A DNA stretch of 64,000 nucleotides from Actinomycetota bacterium (GTDB taxonomy: Bacteria; Actinomycetota; Actinomycetes; Mycobacteriales; Mycobacteriaceae): NCBI GenBank assembly GCA_018268465.1, contig JAFDWN010000023.1, positions 1-64,000 of the forward strand, given 5' to 3'. This document shows positions 47,103-55,228 of this stretch, in pieces (within the stretch, counting starts at the first letter, position 1; every line of letters begins with the position of its first letter). The notes below the pieces were generated by a model, which saw nothing but the letters and a program-made list of their open reading frames with translations, was not told the origin of the DNA and searched no databases. The position numbers and the translations under genes are program-made.

Positions 47103-47118
47103 ATGAACACAAGTTCAT
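47103..47118. promoter_or_regulatory. Putative TetR operator ATGAAC-ACAA-GTTCAT
   Basis: Perfect 6-base inverted repeat with a 4-base spacer in an AT-rich gap, 32 bases from the TetR start and 43 from the SDR start. Position suggests autoregulation and control of the SDR gene. Confidence 0.7.
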
Positions 47119-47161
47119 AATAAAACCTGAACCAACGCTCACCATACCCTGAGAGGCAATC

Positions 47162-47995
47162 ATGACCACCAAGACAGCCCTCGTCACCGGGGCGTCCTCC
47201 GGCATCGGCGAGGCGACCGCCCTGAAGCTGCAAGAACTGGGCTACGTCGTCTACGGCGCGGCCCGCCGTACCGAACGGCTGCAGAAACTCGCCGGCGCAG
47301 GCGTGCGCCCACTGGCGATCGATGTCACCGACGACACCTCCATGCAAGCCGCCATCGCCCGCATCGTCGACGAGACCGGCCGTATCGACGTGCTGGTCAA
47401 CAACGCCGGATACGGGTCGTACGGGGCGCTCGAGGACGTGCCGCTGGACGAGGGCCGTGACCAGTTCGAGGTGAACGTCTTCGGCGCCATGCGGTTGATC
47501 CAGCTCGTGTTGCCGCAGATGCGCGCCCAACGCAGCGGTCGAATTGTGAACATCACCTCGATGGGCGGAAAGCTGTACACCCCGCTCGGCGGCTGGTACC
47601 ACGGCAGCAAGTTCGCCCTCGAGGCGCTCAGCGATTGCCTTCGCCTGGAGGTCAAACCCTTCGGGATCGATGTCGTCGTCATCGAACCGGGCGGCATTCA
47701 GACCGAATGGGGAGGGATCGCCGCGGGCCACGTGGAGAAGACGTCCGGGGGTGGGGCTTACGCCGCCCAGGCCGCGGCGGTGGCGTCTTCGCTGCGCTCG
47801 GAAGCCAATTCCACCCGCAACTCACCGCCCTCGGTGATCGCCAACGCGATCGGGAAGGCAGTCACCGCGCGGAAACCCAAGACCCGCTATGTCGCCGGAT
47901 TCGGTGCGCGCCCGCTGCTCTTCGTCCGCCGCCACGCCTCCGACCGCGTGTTCGATTGGATCATCTCGCGCGCGGTCGGCCTTCCGCGCACATAG
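47162..47995 (+). CDS. Short-chain dehydrogenase/reductase
   Basis: A 277-residue classical SDR: TGASSGIGEA cofactor loop, NNAGYG, the ITSMGG serine strand, and YHGSK active site. Members with this layout (oxidoreductase, C-terminal LLFVRRHASDRVFDWII) are common in actinobacteria under local TetR control and often deal with aldehydes or ketones. Substrate unknown. Confidence 0.88.
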   Translation: MTTKTALVTGASSGIGEATALKLQELGYVVYGAARRTERLQKLAGAGVRPLAIDVTDDTSMQAAIARIVDETGRIDVLVNNAGYGSYGALEDVPLDEGRDQFEVNVFGAMRLIQLVLPQMRAQRSGRIVNITSMGGKLYTPLGGWYHGSKFALEALSDCLRLEVKPFGIDVVVIEPGGIQTEWGGIAAGHVEKTSGGGAYAAQAAAVASSLRSEANSTRNSPPSVIANAIGKAVTARKPKTRYVAGFGARPLLFVRRHASDRVFDWIISRAVGLPRT

Positions 47996-48080
47996 CGGTG
48001 GTGAACACCGCCGTGCACCACTCGCGGGCAGTACGGGGCCGCGCAGTCGCCGGCCCGAACCGCGCTCACCGAATGCGCGG

Positions 48081-48707
48081 TCAGTGCCGGGGCACGCCGG
48101 TGTACTCCGGGTTGGGCGGCACGGACAGTGCGATACCGATTCGGTTGGTGGCACCGATGAAGGCCGCGATCGAAACTCCCTCCAGGATCAGATGGTCGTC
48201 GAGACCCAGCCGCCTCAGCCGATCGAAGTCGCCGTCCACTAAGCCCTGCGGGTTGTTGTTCACCGCCAGCGCCAAGTCGGCGAGCGCACGCTCACGATCG
48301 GTGAGCTCGGCCACCTGATGATGGTCGATGGCCACCCGCTGACCGAACGACCAATCCCCCGCAACCTTGCCCAGCTTGTTGGCGTGATTGGTGTGGCAGT
48401 AAGCGCAGCGGTTCTCACCGGAAACCACCGTGGCGATCACCTCACGCTCGCGTGCGGTCAATCCGGTGCGGCCATCGGTGCCCAACAACGGAAGCAGATA
48501 GCCGTTGAGGCGGGCAAGGTCGTCCTCGTTCAGTGACAGCGCACGAAACCAGTTGGACGTCAGCCCCTCTTCCCGTTGCTGGTGGGTGAAGAAGCCGCGG
48601 ACCTCGCGGTTGCGGAGCTCGTCGACATCGGGGACATCGAGTCGTGAAATCCGGGTAGGCGTACTACGTTCCGTTGTTGGCGTGCCGGGTTCGGCTGTGG
48701 TGGTCAT
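48081..48707 (-). CDS. AhpD-like peroxidase-related protein (carboxymuconolactone decarboxylase fold)
   Basis: A 208-residue protein with an AhpD-type redox centre: E98 and CAYCHTNH (C101, C104, H108). AhpD-like proteins accept electrons from lipoamide systems and reduce peroxides or peroxiredoxins. The ATG at 48707 (MTTTAEP) is chosen; 48719 and 48743 are alternatives. No clear operon partner. Confidence 0.85.
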   Translation of the reverse strand: MTTTAEPGTPTTERSTPTRISRLDVPDVDELRNREVRGFFTHQQREEGLTSNWFRALSLNEDDLARLNGYLLPLLGTDGRTGLTAREREVIATVVSGENRCAYCHTNHANKLGKVAGDWSFGQRVAIDHHQVAELTDRERALADLALAVNNNPQGLVDGDFDRLRRLGLDDHLILEGVSIAAFIGATNRIGIALSVPPNPEYTGVPRH

Positions 48708-48840
48708 GCTGGCGACCATGCCGTCGATGCCGACTCGGCTCAACAGTTCCGGTGAGGCAGAGTCGAATCATTGCCCCGCATGGACAGAAGTGCACGCCTT
48801 CGTCATCCATCAATCACCCGCACACCTCGCCGCTGGGCGG

Positions 48841-49158
48841 TCATTCCCTCCCCGGCCACGAGTCTGTCCGGGCATCGCGCCTCCGGCGGCCGGCCCGATT
48901 CCATCGGCACAGGCCTATACCTGCGGCTGCTATGGCGGCCCCGAGCAACGCGATTCCCGCGACAACCGTTGCGCCAGATCTGTCCTGCATCGTCGCATCT
49001 CCCATCACGACCAGACCGGCGAGGAGTAGACCGACCGAAACGCACTGCCACGTGAGAAAGGACTGCTCGTCGGCGAATGCGGCGAGATAGTTTGGCTCAC
49101 CGTCCCCTTCCTGACCGCGCGGTGGGTTGCGGCCCGATCCGTCGTTCTCGTCACCCAT
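48841..49158 (-). CDS. Small DUF202-like membrane protein
   Basis: A 105-residue protein with two membrane helices (about 38-52 and 64-83). NYLAAFADEQSFLTWQCVSVGLLLAGLVVM resembles the DUF202/YidH signature (RTFLAWxRT). The N-terminus is polar and charged. Function unknown. Confidence 0.65.
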   Translation of the reverse strand: MGDENDGSGRNPPRGQEGDGEPNYLAAFADEQSFLTWQCVSVGLLLAGLVVMGDATMQDRSGATVVAGIALLGAAIAAAGIGLCRWNRAGRRRRDARTDSWPGRE

Positions 49159-49188
49159 GGGACTCTCTTTGCGAGCCAGTCATTCTCG

Positions 49189-49281
49189 CCGCGCCATCAT
49201 CAGATCGCCCGTCGGCCGCTCGAGCAAAGCGACGGTGCGCACCAGCGTGCTCTCGCCGGACCCACCCGCGCCGACAACCCC
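49189..49281 (-). pseudogene. Relic of an ABC transporter ATPase (MetN-like Walker A region)
   Basis: About 31 codons in the minus frame read GVVGAGGSGESTLVRTVALLERPTGD, which looks like the Walker A region of a methionine importer-type ATPase (G-x-SGAGKSTL-x-R-x-x-N-x-LERPTSG). The essential Lys is Glu, and nothing else of the ATPase is present. The rest of the 316-base gap (49159-49474) holds only CCGACA-N6-TGTCGG at 49337-49354; I see no other gene there. Confidence 0.5.
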
Positions 49282-49474
49282 GGAATGCCATGCATCACCT
49301 CGTCGCGTGGGAAACCGAACAGTCCCCTTGATACAGCCGACATACAGCTGTCGGACAGGGTTGCGCTCAACCCGCGCGGAAAGCAAGGAACGGTTCAAGC
49401 CCGGGCTCTCGGCGATTCACGATCCTTCGGCCATCGCTGTCCTGACTTACGACGCGGCTGAGAACTACTGCCGC

Positions 49475-50650
49475 TCAGTCACTCAGCAGGGTTCGCACCG
49501 CCCCGTCGGCAAGCAGCCTGCCCCGATCGGTGAGCACCAACCGCTCCCCGACGCGCACCGCCAGCCCGTCGGAGACCACCAGACGGGCCCGCGCCCGCTC
49601 ATCGTCGGACAGGTCGGCCAGCGGCAGACCCTGCCGCAGGCGCAGTCGCAGCATCACGTCCTCGGTGTGCCTGGCGGCTCCGTCCAGTTGCTCGAAATCC
49701 GCGACCGGCAACCGACCCTCGGCGAGGGTCTGGGCATACGCGTTGGGGTGCTTGATATTCCACCACCGGATGGAGTCGACGAAGCCATGCGCACCCGGTC
49801 CGGCGCCCCACCACTCCCCGCCGCCCCAGTAGCCCAGGTTGTGTCTGCACTCCCCACCGGGCCGACTCCAGTTGGACACCTCGTACCAGTCGAAGCCTGC
49901 CGCTAAGAACCGCTCGTCGAGCAGTTCGTAACGGCGCGCCAGCACGTCGTCGTCGGGAGCGGAGATCTCGCCGCGGCGCACCCGCCGCGCCAGCGCGGTG
50001 CCGTCCTCGACCACCAGGGCGTACGCCGAGACGTGATCCACTCCGGTATCGAGGACGGCATCGGCGGACCGCCGCAGGTCGTCGTCGGTCTCCCCCGGCG
50101 TGCCGTAGATGAGGTCGAGGTTGACGTGATCGAATCCGGCGGCGAGCGCCTCACGCGCGGCGGTCACCGCCCGGCCCGGGGAATGCACCCGGTCCAGCAC
50201 CGCCAGCACGTGCGGGGCCATCGACTGCATACCGAGCGACACCCGCGTGTATCCGGCGTCCAGCAGGTCGGTGAACAGGGCGGGCGACGTCGACTCCGGA
50301 TTCGCCTCGGTGGTGACCTCCGCCCCCGCAGTGAGTGTGAAGTGCGAGCGGATCGCGTCGAGGACCGCGGCCAGCCCGGATCCGCCCAGTAACGACGGGG
50401 TGCCGCCGCCGACGAACACCGTGTGCACATCGAGGCGGCCGAGGCGGGCGGCGGCCATGCCCAGTTCGGTGCGCAGCGCCGCCAGCCAGCCCTCCGGGGT
50501 GGCCCCGCCCAGCTCACCGGGTGTGTAGGTGTTGAAGTCGCAGTAGCCGCACCGCGCGGCGCAGAAGGGCACGTGTACGTAGACGCCGAACGGCCGCTGC
50601 AGGTGCGCCGCCAACTGGGGCAGGCGCGCGGAGGCGGTACGGAGCGTCAC
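49475..50650 (-). CDS. hemW: Radical SAM protein HemW (HemN-like, heme chaperone)
   Basis: A 391-residue radical SAM protein with the 4Fe-4S motif CAARCGYC (Cys-x3-Cys-x2-Cys) in the first part, VFVGGGTPS, and a C-terminal HemW domain. HemW proteins bind and transfer heme rather than oxidise coproporphyrinogen. The GTG at 50648-50650 (TLRTASARLPQLA) is preferred; it corresponds to Rv2388c. It is divergent from the sirA leader. Confidence 0.93.
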   Translation of the reverse strand: MTLRTASARLPQLAAHLQRPFGVYVHVPFCAARCGYCDFNTYTPGELGGATPEGWLAALRTELGMAAARLGRLDVHTVFVGGGTPSLLGGSGLAAVLDAIRSHFTLTAGAEVTTEANPESTSPALFTDLLDAGYTRVSLGMQSMAPHVLAVLDRVHSPGRAVTAAREALAAGFDHVNLDLIYGTPGETDDDLRRSADAVLDTGVDHVSAYALVVEDGTALARRVRRGEISAPDDDVLARRYELLDERFLAAGFDWYEVSNWSRPGGECRHNLGYWGGGEWWGAGPGAHGFVDSIRWWNIKHPNAYAQTLAEGRLPVADFEQLDGAARHTEDVMLRLRLRQGLPLADLSDDERARARLVVSDGLAVRVGERLVLTDRGRLLADGAVRTLLSD

Positions 50651-50831
50651 GCCTTCGATCCTCCCAGACCGGCGGACCGGCCCTCCCCACCCGCGAAACC
50701 GCATTTCAGCAGGTGTGCTCTCGCACCTCGCCCGCACGGATGCAATCACGCGCGGCGAAAACGGCTGAGAGGACTTTTGCTCAGCGTGAGTCCAAATCTG
50801 GTCCGGTTAGGGCCTATGCGGGGGTCCGTGG

Positions 50832-50837
50832 CAGAAT
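50832..50837 (+). promoter_or_regulatory. Predicted -10 element of the sirA leader promoter
   Basis: CAGAAT lies exactly 7 bases before the GTG at 50845, the spacing expected for a leaderless transcript starting at that codon. The same 7-base distance is seen for TAAGCT before the subI leader ORF. No good -35 was found. Confidence 0.5.
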
Positions 50838-50844
50838 TGTCGAC

Positions 50845-50943
50845 GTGACCGCCGCCCAGACCACCGCCCCCGGTGCCCGCCTGGTGGTTCGGCGTCATGT
50901 CGACTTCAAGCGTGTATGCACCTGTTGTTGTCGTTGTCCGTGA
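50845..50943 (+). CDS. Polycysteine leader peptide (cysteine-responsive attenuator sORF) of sirA
   Basis: A 32-codon ORF that appears leaderless (GTG at the predicted transcription start) and ends VCTCCCRCP-stop, with five Cys among the last eight residues. Polycysteine leaderless sORFs upstream of sulfur genes act as cysteine-sensing attenuators in mycobacteria. Ribosomes slowed at Cys codons when cysteine is scarce would change folding of the following RNA. The preceding residues (LVVRRHVDFKRV) seem to be less important for sensing. The downstream gene starts 113 bases later. Confidence 0.8.
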   Translation: MTAAQTTAPGARLVVRRHVDFKRVCTCCCRCP

Positions 50944-50972
50944 TGCCGTAGACCTGCCCACCTGTACTTTCA

Positions 50973-51048
50973 GCTGGCCGCCGGATCTGCGCTGCCGGCC
51001 AGCCCCGGTGACGACGCACGGTTCGAACGCCTGCTCCTATCAAGGAGC
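50973..51048 (+). promoter_or_regulatory. sirA leader hairpins including a ribosome-site-sequestering stem
   Basis: Hairpin 1 pairs GCTGGCCG (50973-50980) with CGGCCAGC (50996-51003). Hairpin 2 is GCTCCT-ATCA-AGGAGC (51033-51048), and its right arm contains AGGAG, the sirA ribosome binding site 9 bases before the ATG at 51057. The second stem would hide the site unless opened, consistent with attenuation controlled by the polycysteine sORF. Confidence 0.7.
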
Positions 51049-51056
51049 CACACCCC

Positions 51057-52742
51057 ATGACCGAAGCACCCGTTCAGCCCAAGCCGCGCACCCCCAAACG
51101 TCCGCGGGGTGAGGGCCAGTGGGCCCTCGGATACCGCGAGCCGCTCAACGCCAACGAGCAATCCAAGAAGGACGACAACCCGCTCAACGTGCGCGCGCGC
51201 ATTGAGAACATCTACGCCCACGGCGGCTTCGACAGCATCGACAAAGGTGACCTGCGCGGCCGTTTCCGCTGGTGGGGGCTCTACACCCAGCGCGAAGAGG
51301 GTTACGACGGCAGCTGGACCGGCGACGACAACATCGACGTCCTGGAAGCCAAGTACTTCATGCTGCGGGTGCGCTGCGACGGCGGTGCGCTGACCACCGC
51401 GGCGCTACGGACGCTGGGGTCGATCTCGTCGGACTTCGCCCGTGACACCGCCGACATCTCCGACCGGCAAAACATCCAGTACCACTGGATCGAGGTCGAG
51501 AACATGCCCGAGATCTGGAAGCGGCTGGACGCGGTCGGTTTGCAGACCACCGAGGCCTGCGGCGACTGCCCGCGCATCGTGCTCGGCTCCCCGCTGGCCG
51601 GCGAGTCGCTCGACGAGGTGATCGACGGGACGCCCGCGATCCACGAGATCGTCAAGCGCTACATCGGCAAGAAGGAGTACTCGAACCTCCCGCGCAAGTT
51701 CAAGACGGCCATCTCCGGCCTGCAGGACGTCGTGCACGAGGTCAACGACGTCGCATTCATCGGTGTCGAGCACCCCGAACACGGTCCCGGGTTCGACCTG
51801 TGGGTCGGCGGCGGGCTGTCCACCAACCCCATGCTGGGCCAGCGGGTGGGCGCGTGGGTGCCGCTGGACGAGGTCCCCGACGTCTGGGAGGCCGTCGTCA
51901 GCGTGTTCCGCGACTACGGTTACCGCCGCCTGCGGGCGAAGGCCCGGCTGAAGTTCCTCGTCAAGGACTGGGGCATTCCGAAGTTCCGTGAGGTGCTCGA
52001 AACGCAGTACCTGAAGCGTCCGCTGATCGACGGTCCCGCCCCCGAGCCGGTGGTCCGCCCGATCGACCATGTCGGGGTGCAGCGGCTCAAGAACGGGCTC
52101 AACGCCGTCGGTGTCGCGCCCATCGCGGGCCGTGTGTCGGGCACCATCCTGACCAAGGTGGCCGACCTCGCCGAAGCCGCGGGCTCCGACCGGATCCGGT
52201 TCACGCCGTACCAGAAACTGATCATCCTCGACGTCCCCGACGAAAAGCTCGATGAGCTGCGCGCCGGCCTGGATGCGCTCGGGCTGCCGGCGCAGCCGTC
52301 GCACTGGCGTCGAAACCTGATGGCCTGCACAGGAATCGAGTTCTGCAAGCTGTCGTTCGCCGAAACCCGCAAGCGCTCCCAGACCCTGGTGCCCGAGCTG
52401 GAGAAGCGGCTGGAGGACATCAACGCCCAACTCGACGTCCCCGTGACCGTCAACATCAACGGCTGCCCCAACTCGTGCGCACGCATCCAGATCGCCGACA
52501 TCGGGTTCAAGGGCCAGATGGTCGACGAAGGCGACGGGCCGGTCGAGGGCTTCCAGGTGCACCTGGGTGGCAGCCTGGGTCTGGACAGCGGGTTCGGGCG
52601 GAAACTGCGCCAGCACAAGGTGCTGTCCAGTGAGCTCGGCGACTACATCGAGCGGGTCGTGCGCAACTTCGTGAAACAACGTGAGGACGGCGAGCGTTTC
52701 GCCCAGTGGGCCGTCCGCGCGGACGAGGCCGACCTGCGGTGA
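51057..52742 (+). CDS. sirA: Ferredoxin-dependent sulfite reductase SirA
   Basis: A 561-residue siroheme/4Fe-4S enzyme reducing sulfite to sulfide for cysteine synthesis. Cluster ligands: C424 and C430 (ACTGIEFC) and C470 and C474 (NGCPNSC). Y76 and C168 sit where the Tyr69-Cys161 covalent link of the M. tuberculosis enzyme lies (both offset by 7). First structural gene of sirA-cysH-che1. Confidence 0.97.
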   Translation: MTEAPVQPKPRTPKRPRGEGQWALGYREPLNANEQSKKDDNPLNVRARIENIYAHGGFDSIDKGDLRGRFRWWGLYTQREEGYDGSWTGDDNIDVLEAKYFMLRVRCDGGALTTAALRTLGSISSDFARDTADISDRQNIQYHWIEVENMPEIWKRLDAVGLQTTEACGDCPRIVLGSPLAGESLDEVIDGTPAIHEIVKRYIGKKEYSNLPRKFKTAISGLQDVVHEVNDVAFIGVEHPEHGPGFDLWVGGGLSTNPMLGQRVGAWVPLDEVPDVWEAVVSVFRDYGYRRLRAKARLKFLVKDWGIPKFREVLETQYLKRPLIDGPAPEPVVRPIDHVGVQRLKNGLNAVGVAPIAGRVSGTILTKVADLAEAAGSDRIRFTPYQKLIILDVPDEKLDELRAGLDALGLPAQPSHWRRNLMACTGIEFCKLSFAETRKRSQTLVPELEKRLEDINAQLDVPVTVNINGCPNSCARIQIADIGFKGQMVDEGDGPVEGFQVHLGGSLGLDSGFGRKLRQHKVLSSELGDYIERVVRNFVKQREDGERFAQWAVRADEADLR

Positions 52743-52756
52743 ATGGGAGTACGCCG

Positions 52757-53449
52757 ATGACGGAGTCAGACCTACAGGAACTCGCCGAGCGCGGCGCCGC
52801 CGAACTGGACGGCGCCGGCGCGCTGGACCTGCTGCGCTGGACCGACGAGAACTTCGCCGGTGATTACGTGGTGGCCTCCAACATGCAGGACGCCGTCCTG
52901 GTCGACCTGGCGGCGAAAGTGCGCCCGGGCGTCGACGTCCTCTTCCTCGACACCGGGTACCACTTCGTCGAGACCATCGGCACCCGCGACGCCGTCGAGG
53001 CCGTGTACGACGTGAACATCGTCAACGTCACACCCGAACACACCGTCGCCGAACAGGACGCGTCGCTCGGCAAGAACCTGTTCTCCAGCAACCCCAACGA
53101 ATGCTGCCGTCTGCGGAAGGTGTCGCCGCTGAGCAGTGCGCTGAAGGGTTACTCCGCGTGGGTGACCGGGCTGCGCAGGGTCGAGGCGCCGACCCGCGCC
53201 AACGCGCCACTCATCAGCTGGGACAGCGCATTCGGTCTGGTGAAGATCAATCCGCTGGCGGCGTGGACCGACGAGGATATGCAGGAGTACATCGACGCCA
53301 ACGGTGTTCTGGTGAATCCCCTGGTGTTCGAGGGATATCCGTCGATCGGGTGCGCGCCGTGCACGGCCAAACCGGTCGAGGGCGCGGATCCGCGCAGTGG
53401 ACGCTGGCAGGGTCTGGCCAAGACGGAATGCGGGCTGCACGCCTCGTGA
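52757..53449 (+). CDS. cysH: APS/PAPS reductase CysH
   Basis: A 230-residue adenylylsulfate reductase producing sulfite with thioredoxin. The 4Fe-4S ligands CC at 116-117 and C199-x2-C202 mark it as the APS-reducing type; the catalytic Cys is C225 in ECGLH. The ATG at 52757 has GGGAG upstream; a GTG at 52739 overlapping the sirA stop is an alternative. Overlaps che1 by GTGA. Confidence 0.96.
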   Translation: MTESDLQELAERGAAELDGAGALDLLRWTDENFAGDYVVASNMQDAVLVDLAAKVRPGVDVLFLDTGYHFVETIGTRDAVEAVYDVNIVNVTPEHTVAEQDASLGKNLFSSNPNECCRLRKVSPLSSALKGYSAWVTGLRRVEAPTRANAPLISWDSAFGLVKINPLAAWTDEDMQEYIDANGVLVNPLVFEGYPSIGCAPCTAKPVEGADPRSGRWQGLAKTECGLHAS

Positions 53450-54147
53450 GTCTGATCCTCACCGCGCACGGCAGCGCCGACCCGCGCTCATCGGCAACCG
53501 TGCACGGGGTGGCCGCCGTGATGCGCCGGATGCGTCCCGGGCTCGACGTGCGGGTGGCGTTCTGTGAGCAGAACTCCCCCAGCCTCCATGACGTCCTGGC
53601 GGAGCTGCACAGCGAGGCGGTGGTGACACCGCTGCTGCTCGCCGACGCCTACCACGCACGGGTGGACATCCCCGCCGCGATCGGGCGGTCCGGCGCACGC
53701 GTACGGCAGGCGGACGTGCTCGGCGAAGACGAGCGGCTGATCCAGCTGCTACGCCGGCGTGTCACCGAATCCGGTGCCTCCGAACGGGATACCGACCTCG
53801 GAATCGTCGTGGTGGCCGTCGGATCGTCACGTGCCGAGGCCAACGTCCGCACCGCGCGTGTCGCCCAGCGGCTCGCGGCGGGCACCCGCTGGACGACGGC
53901 GGCGGCATTCGCGACCGGGCCGCATCCGACCGTCGCGCAGGCTACGGCGTCGCTGCGGGGTCGTGGCGTCGAACGGGTCCTCATCGCGCCGTGGTTCCTC
54001 GCCCACGGCCTGCTCACCGACCGTGTCGCCGAATACGCACACGAACAAGACATTTCGATGACGGAACCCCTCGGTGCCCACCCGCTGGTGGCGGCCACGG
54101 TGCTGGATCGCTACGACCGCGCGCTGACCCGGGTCGCCGCGGCCTGA
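53446..54147 (+). CDS. che1: Sirohydrochlorin ferrochelatase-like protein (CbiX/SirB type)
   Basis: A 233-residue two-domain chelatase. The N-terminal half has LILTAHGSADPRS with the metal-binding His, and the second half repeats the fold (VVVAVGSSRAEANV). It should insert iron into sirohydrochlorin to make siroheme for SirA, which fits its coupling to cysH (GTGA) and the sirA operon. In M. tuberculosis the gene is Rv2393. Confidence 0.92.
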   Translation: MSLILTAHGSADPRSSATVHGVAAVMRRMRPGLDVRVAFCEQNSPSLHDVLAELHSEAVVTPLLLADAYHARVDIPAAIGRSGARVRQADVLGEDERLIQLLRRRVTESGASERDTDLGIVVVAVGSSRAEANVRTARVAQRLAAGTRWTTAAAFATGPHPTVAQATASLRGRGVERVLIAPWFLAHGLLTDRVAEYAHEQDISMTEPLGAHPLVAATVLDRYDRALTRVAAA

Positions 54148-54163
54148 GTCAGCGCGCGCCGCG

Positions 54164-55147
54164 CTAGAACCAGCCTTTGCGTTTGGCCCAGACCAGCAGT
54201 GTCGCCGACATCGCCAGCATGACGCCCAACGTAGCGGCCAGCAGCAGCCAATGGGTCTCGTCGTTGACGATGAGGTTCATCCCGAGCACCGAGGACAGGG
54301 CGGTGATGGGCAGGGTGATGGCGGCGATCACCGCCAGCCGCTCGGCGGCGACGGTCATCTTGGTGTTCGTTCTGGCCTGGTAGAACTCGATCGTGCCCTG
54401 CAGATAGGCCTTCTGGCTGTCGGCCATCACCGAAAGGTGGTGGAACTGGTCGACGGCGTCCTCCAGCAGCGTCTGGCCGGATCCGGCACCGAATGCCCCG
54501 ATGGTGACCATCCGGCCGTAGACCTCGCGGCTCAATGCGGACATCGTGCTCACGGTGAGCAGTCCGTGCCGCGCCCGGAACATCTCGTCGAGGAACGTCT
54601 CCGGGTCGCCCAGATGCCCACCGGTGACCCGCTGTTCGAGCCGCCACACATCTTTGGTCAGCTCGGCGGCATACCCGCGCAGACGCGCGGTCAACGCCGT
54701 CAGCAGCGCGTAGGACAGTTCGAATCCGCTGGCGGGCTTGAGTTTCCCGGACGCAAGGCGCGCCAGCACGGTATCGACTTCGACCATCGCGGCGGCCTGG
54801 TCGACGGCGGGGTTGAGCGGTCCGTGCACCGTGACCAGGTAGCGCTCGGCGATGAACTGGTCGAGTTCGACGTAATGCACATGTCCGCCGGCGCCGGGCT
54901 GCGGCGCGTGCAGCACCAGGAACAGGTGATCGCGATAGCGGTGGATCTTCGGCACCTGGTTGCGATTGGCCGAGTCCCGGATCGCCAGGGGATGGAATCC
55001 GAAGGTCGACGTCAGCATCTGCTCGGCGCGCTCATCCCAGACCGGGATGTCGACCCACACCAGGCCGTCGGTGCGGGCCAGCAGCGCGGGCAGCTCGTCG
55101 TCACGGTGCACTTCGGCGCCCGCCGAAGCGATGAATCGGACCTCCAT
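54164..55147 (-). CDS. corA: CorA-like divalent metal transporter
   Basis: A 327-residue membrane protein with a large cytoplasmic N-terminal domain and two C-terminal membrane helices. The pore motif GMN is present in VLGMNLIVNDETHW. It probably moves Mg or another divalent ion. The ATG at 55145-55147 (MEVRFIAS) is chosen; 55216 would lack homology. It lies between the che1 and cysA genes in convergent orientation to che1. Confidence 0.92.
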   Translation of the reverse strand: MEVRFIASAGAEVHRDDELPALLARTDGLVWVDIPVWDERAEQMLTSTFGFHPLAIRDSANRNQVPKIHRYRDHLFLVLHAPQPGAGGHVHYVELDQFIAERYLVTVHGPLNPAVDQAAAMVEVDTVLARLASGKLKPASGFELSYALLTALTARLRGYAAELTKDVWRLEQRVTGGHLGDPETFLDEMFRARHGLLTVSTMSALSREVYGRMVTIGAFGAGSGQTLLEDAVDQFHHLSVMADSQKAYLQGTIEFYQARTNTKMTVAAERLAVIAAITLPITALSSVLGMNLIVNDETHWLLLAATLGVMLAMSATLLVWAKRKGWF

Positions 55148-55228
55148 GGGCCGCCTCCCGCCGCGCGATGACCTCCTGCCTGTCATAGCACTTGGCAGGA
55201 GGCCCGCAGGAGACAACGGTGACGGCTG

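Noticed and set aside
49475-50650. Calling the radical SAM gene an oxygen-independent coproporphyrinogen oxidase
   Set aside because: Length and the CxxxCxxC context without the longer HemN N-terminus match HemW, which is a heme-binding protein rather than the oxidase.
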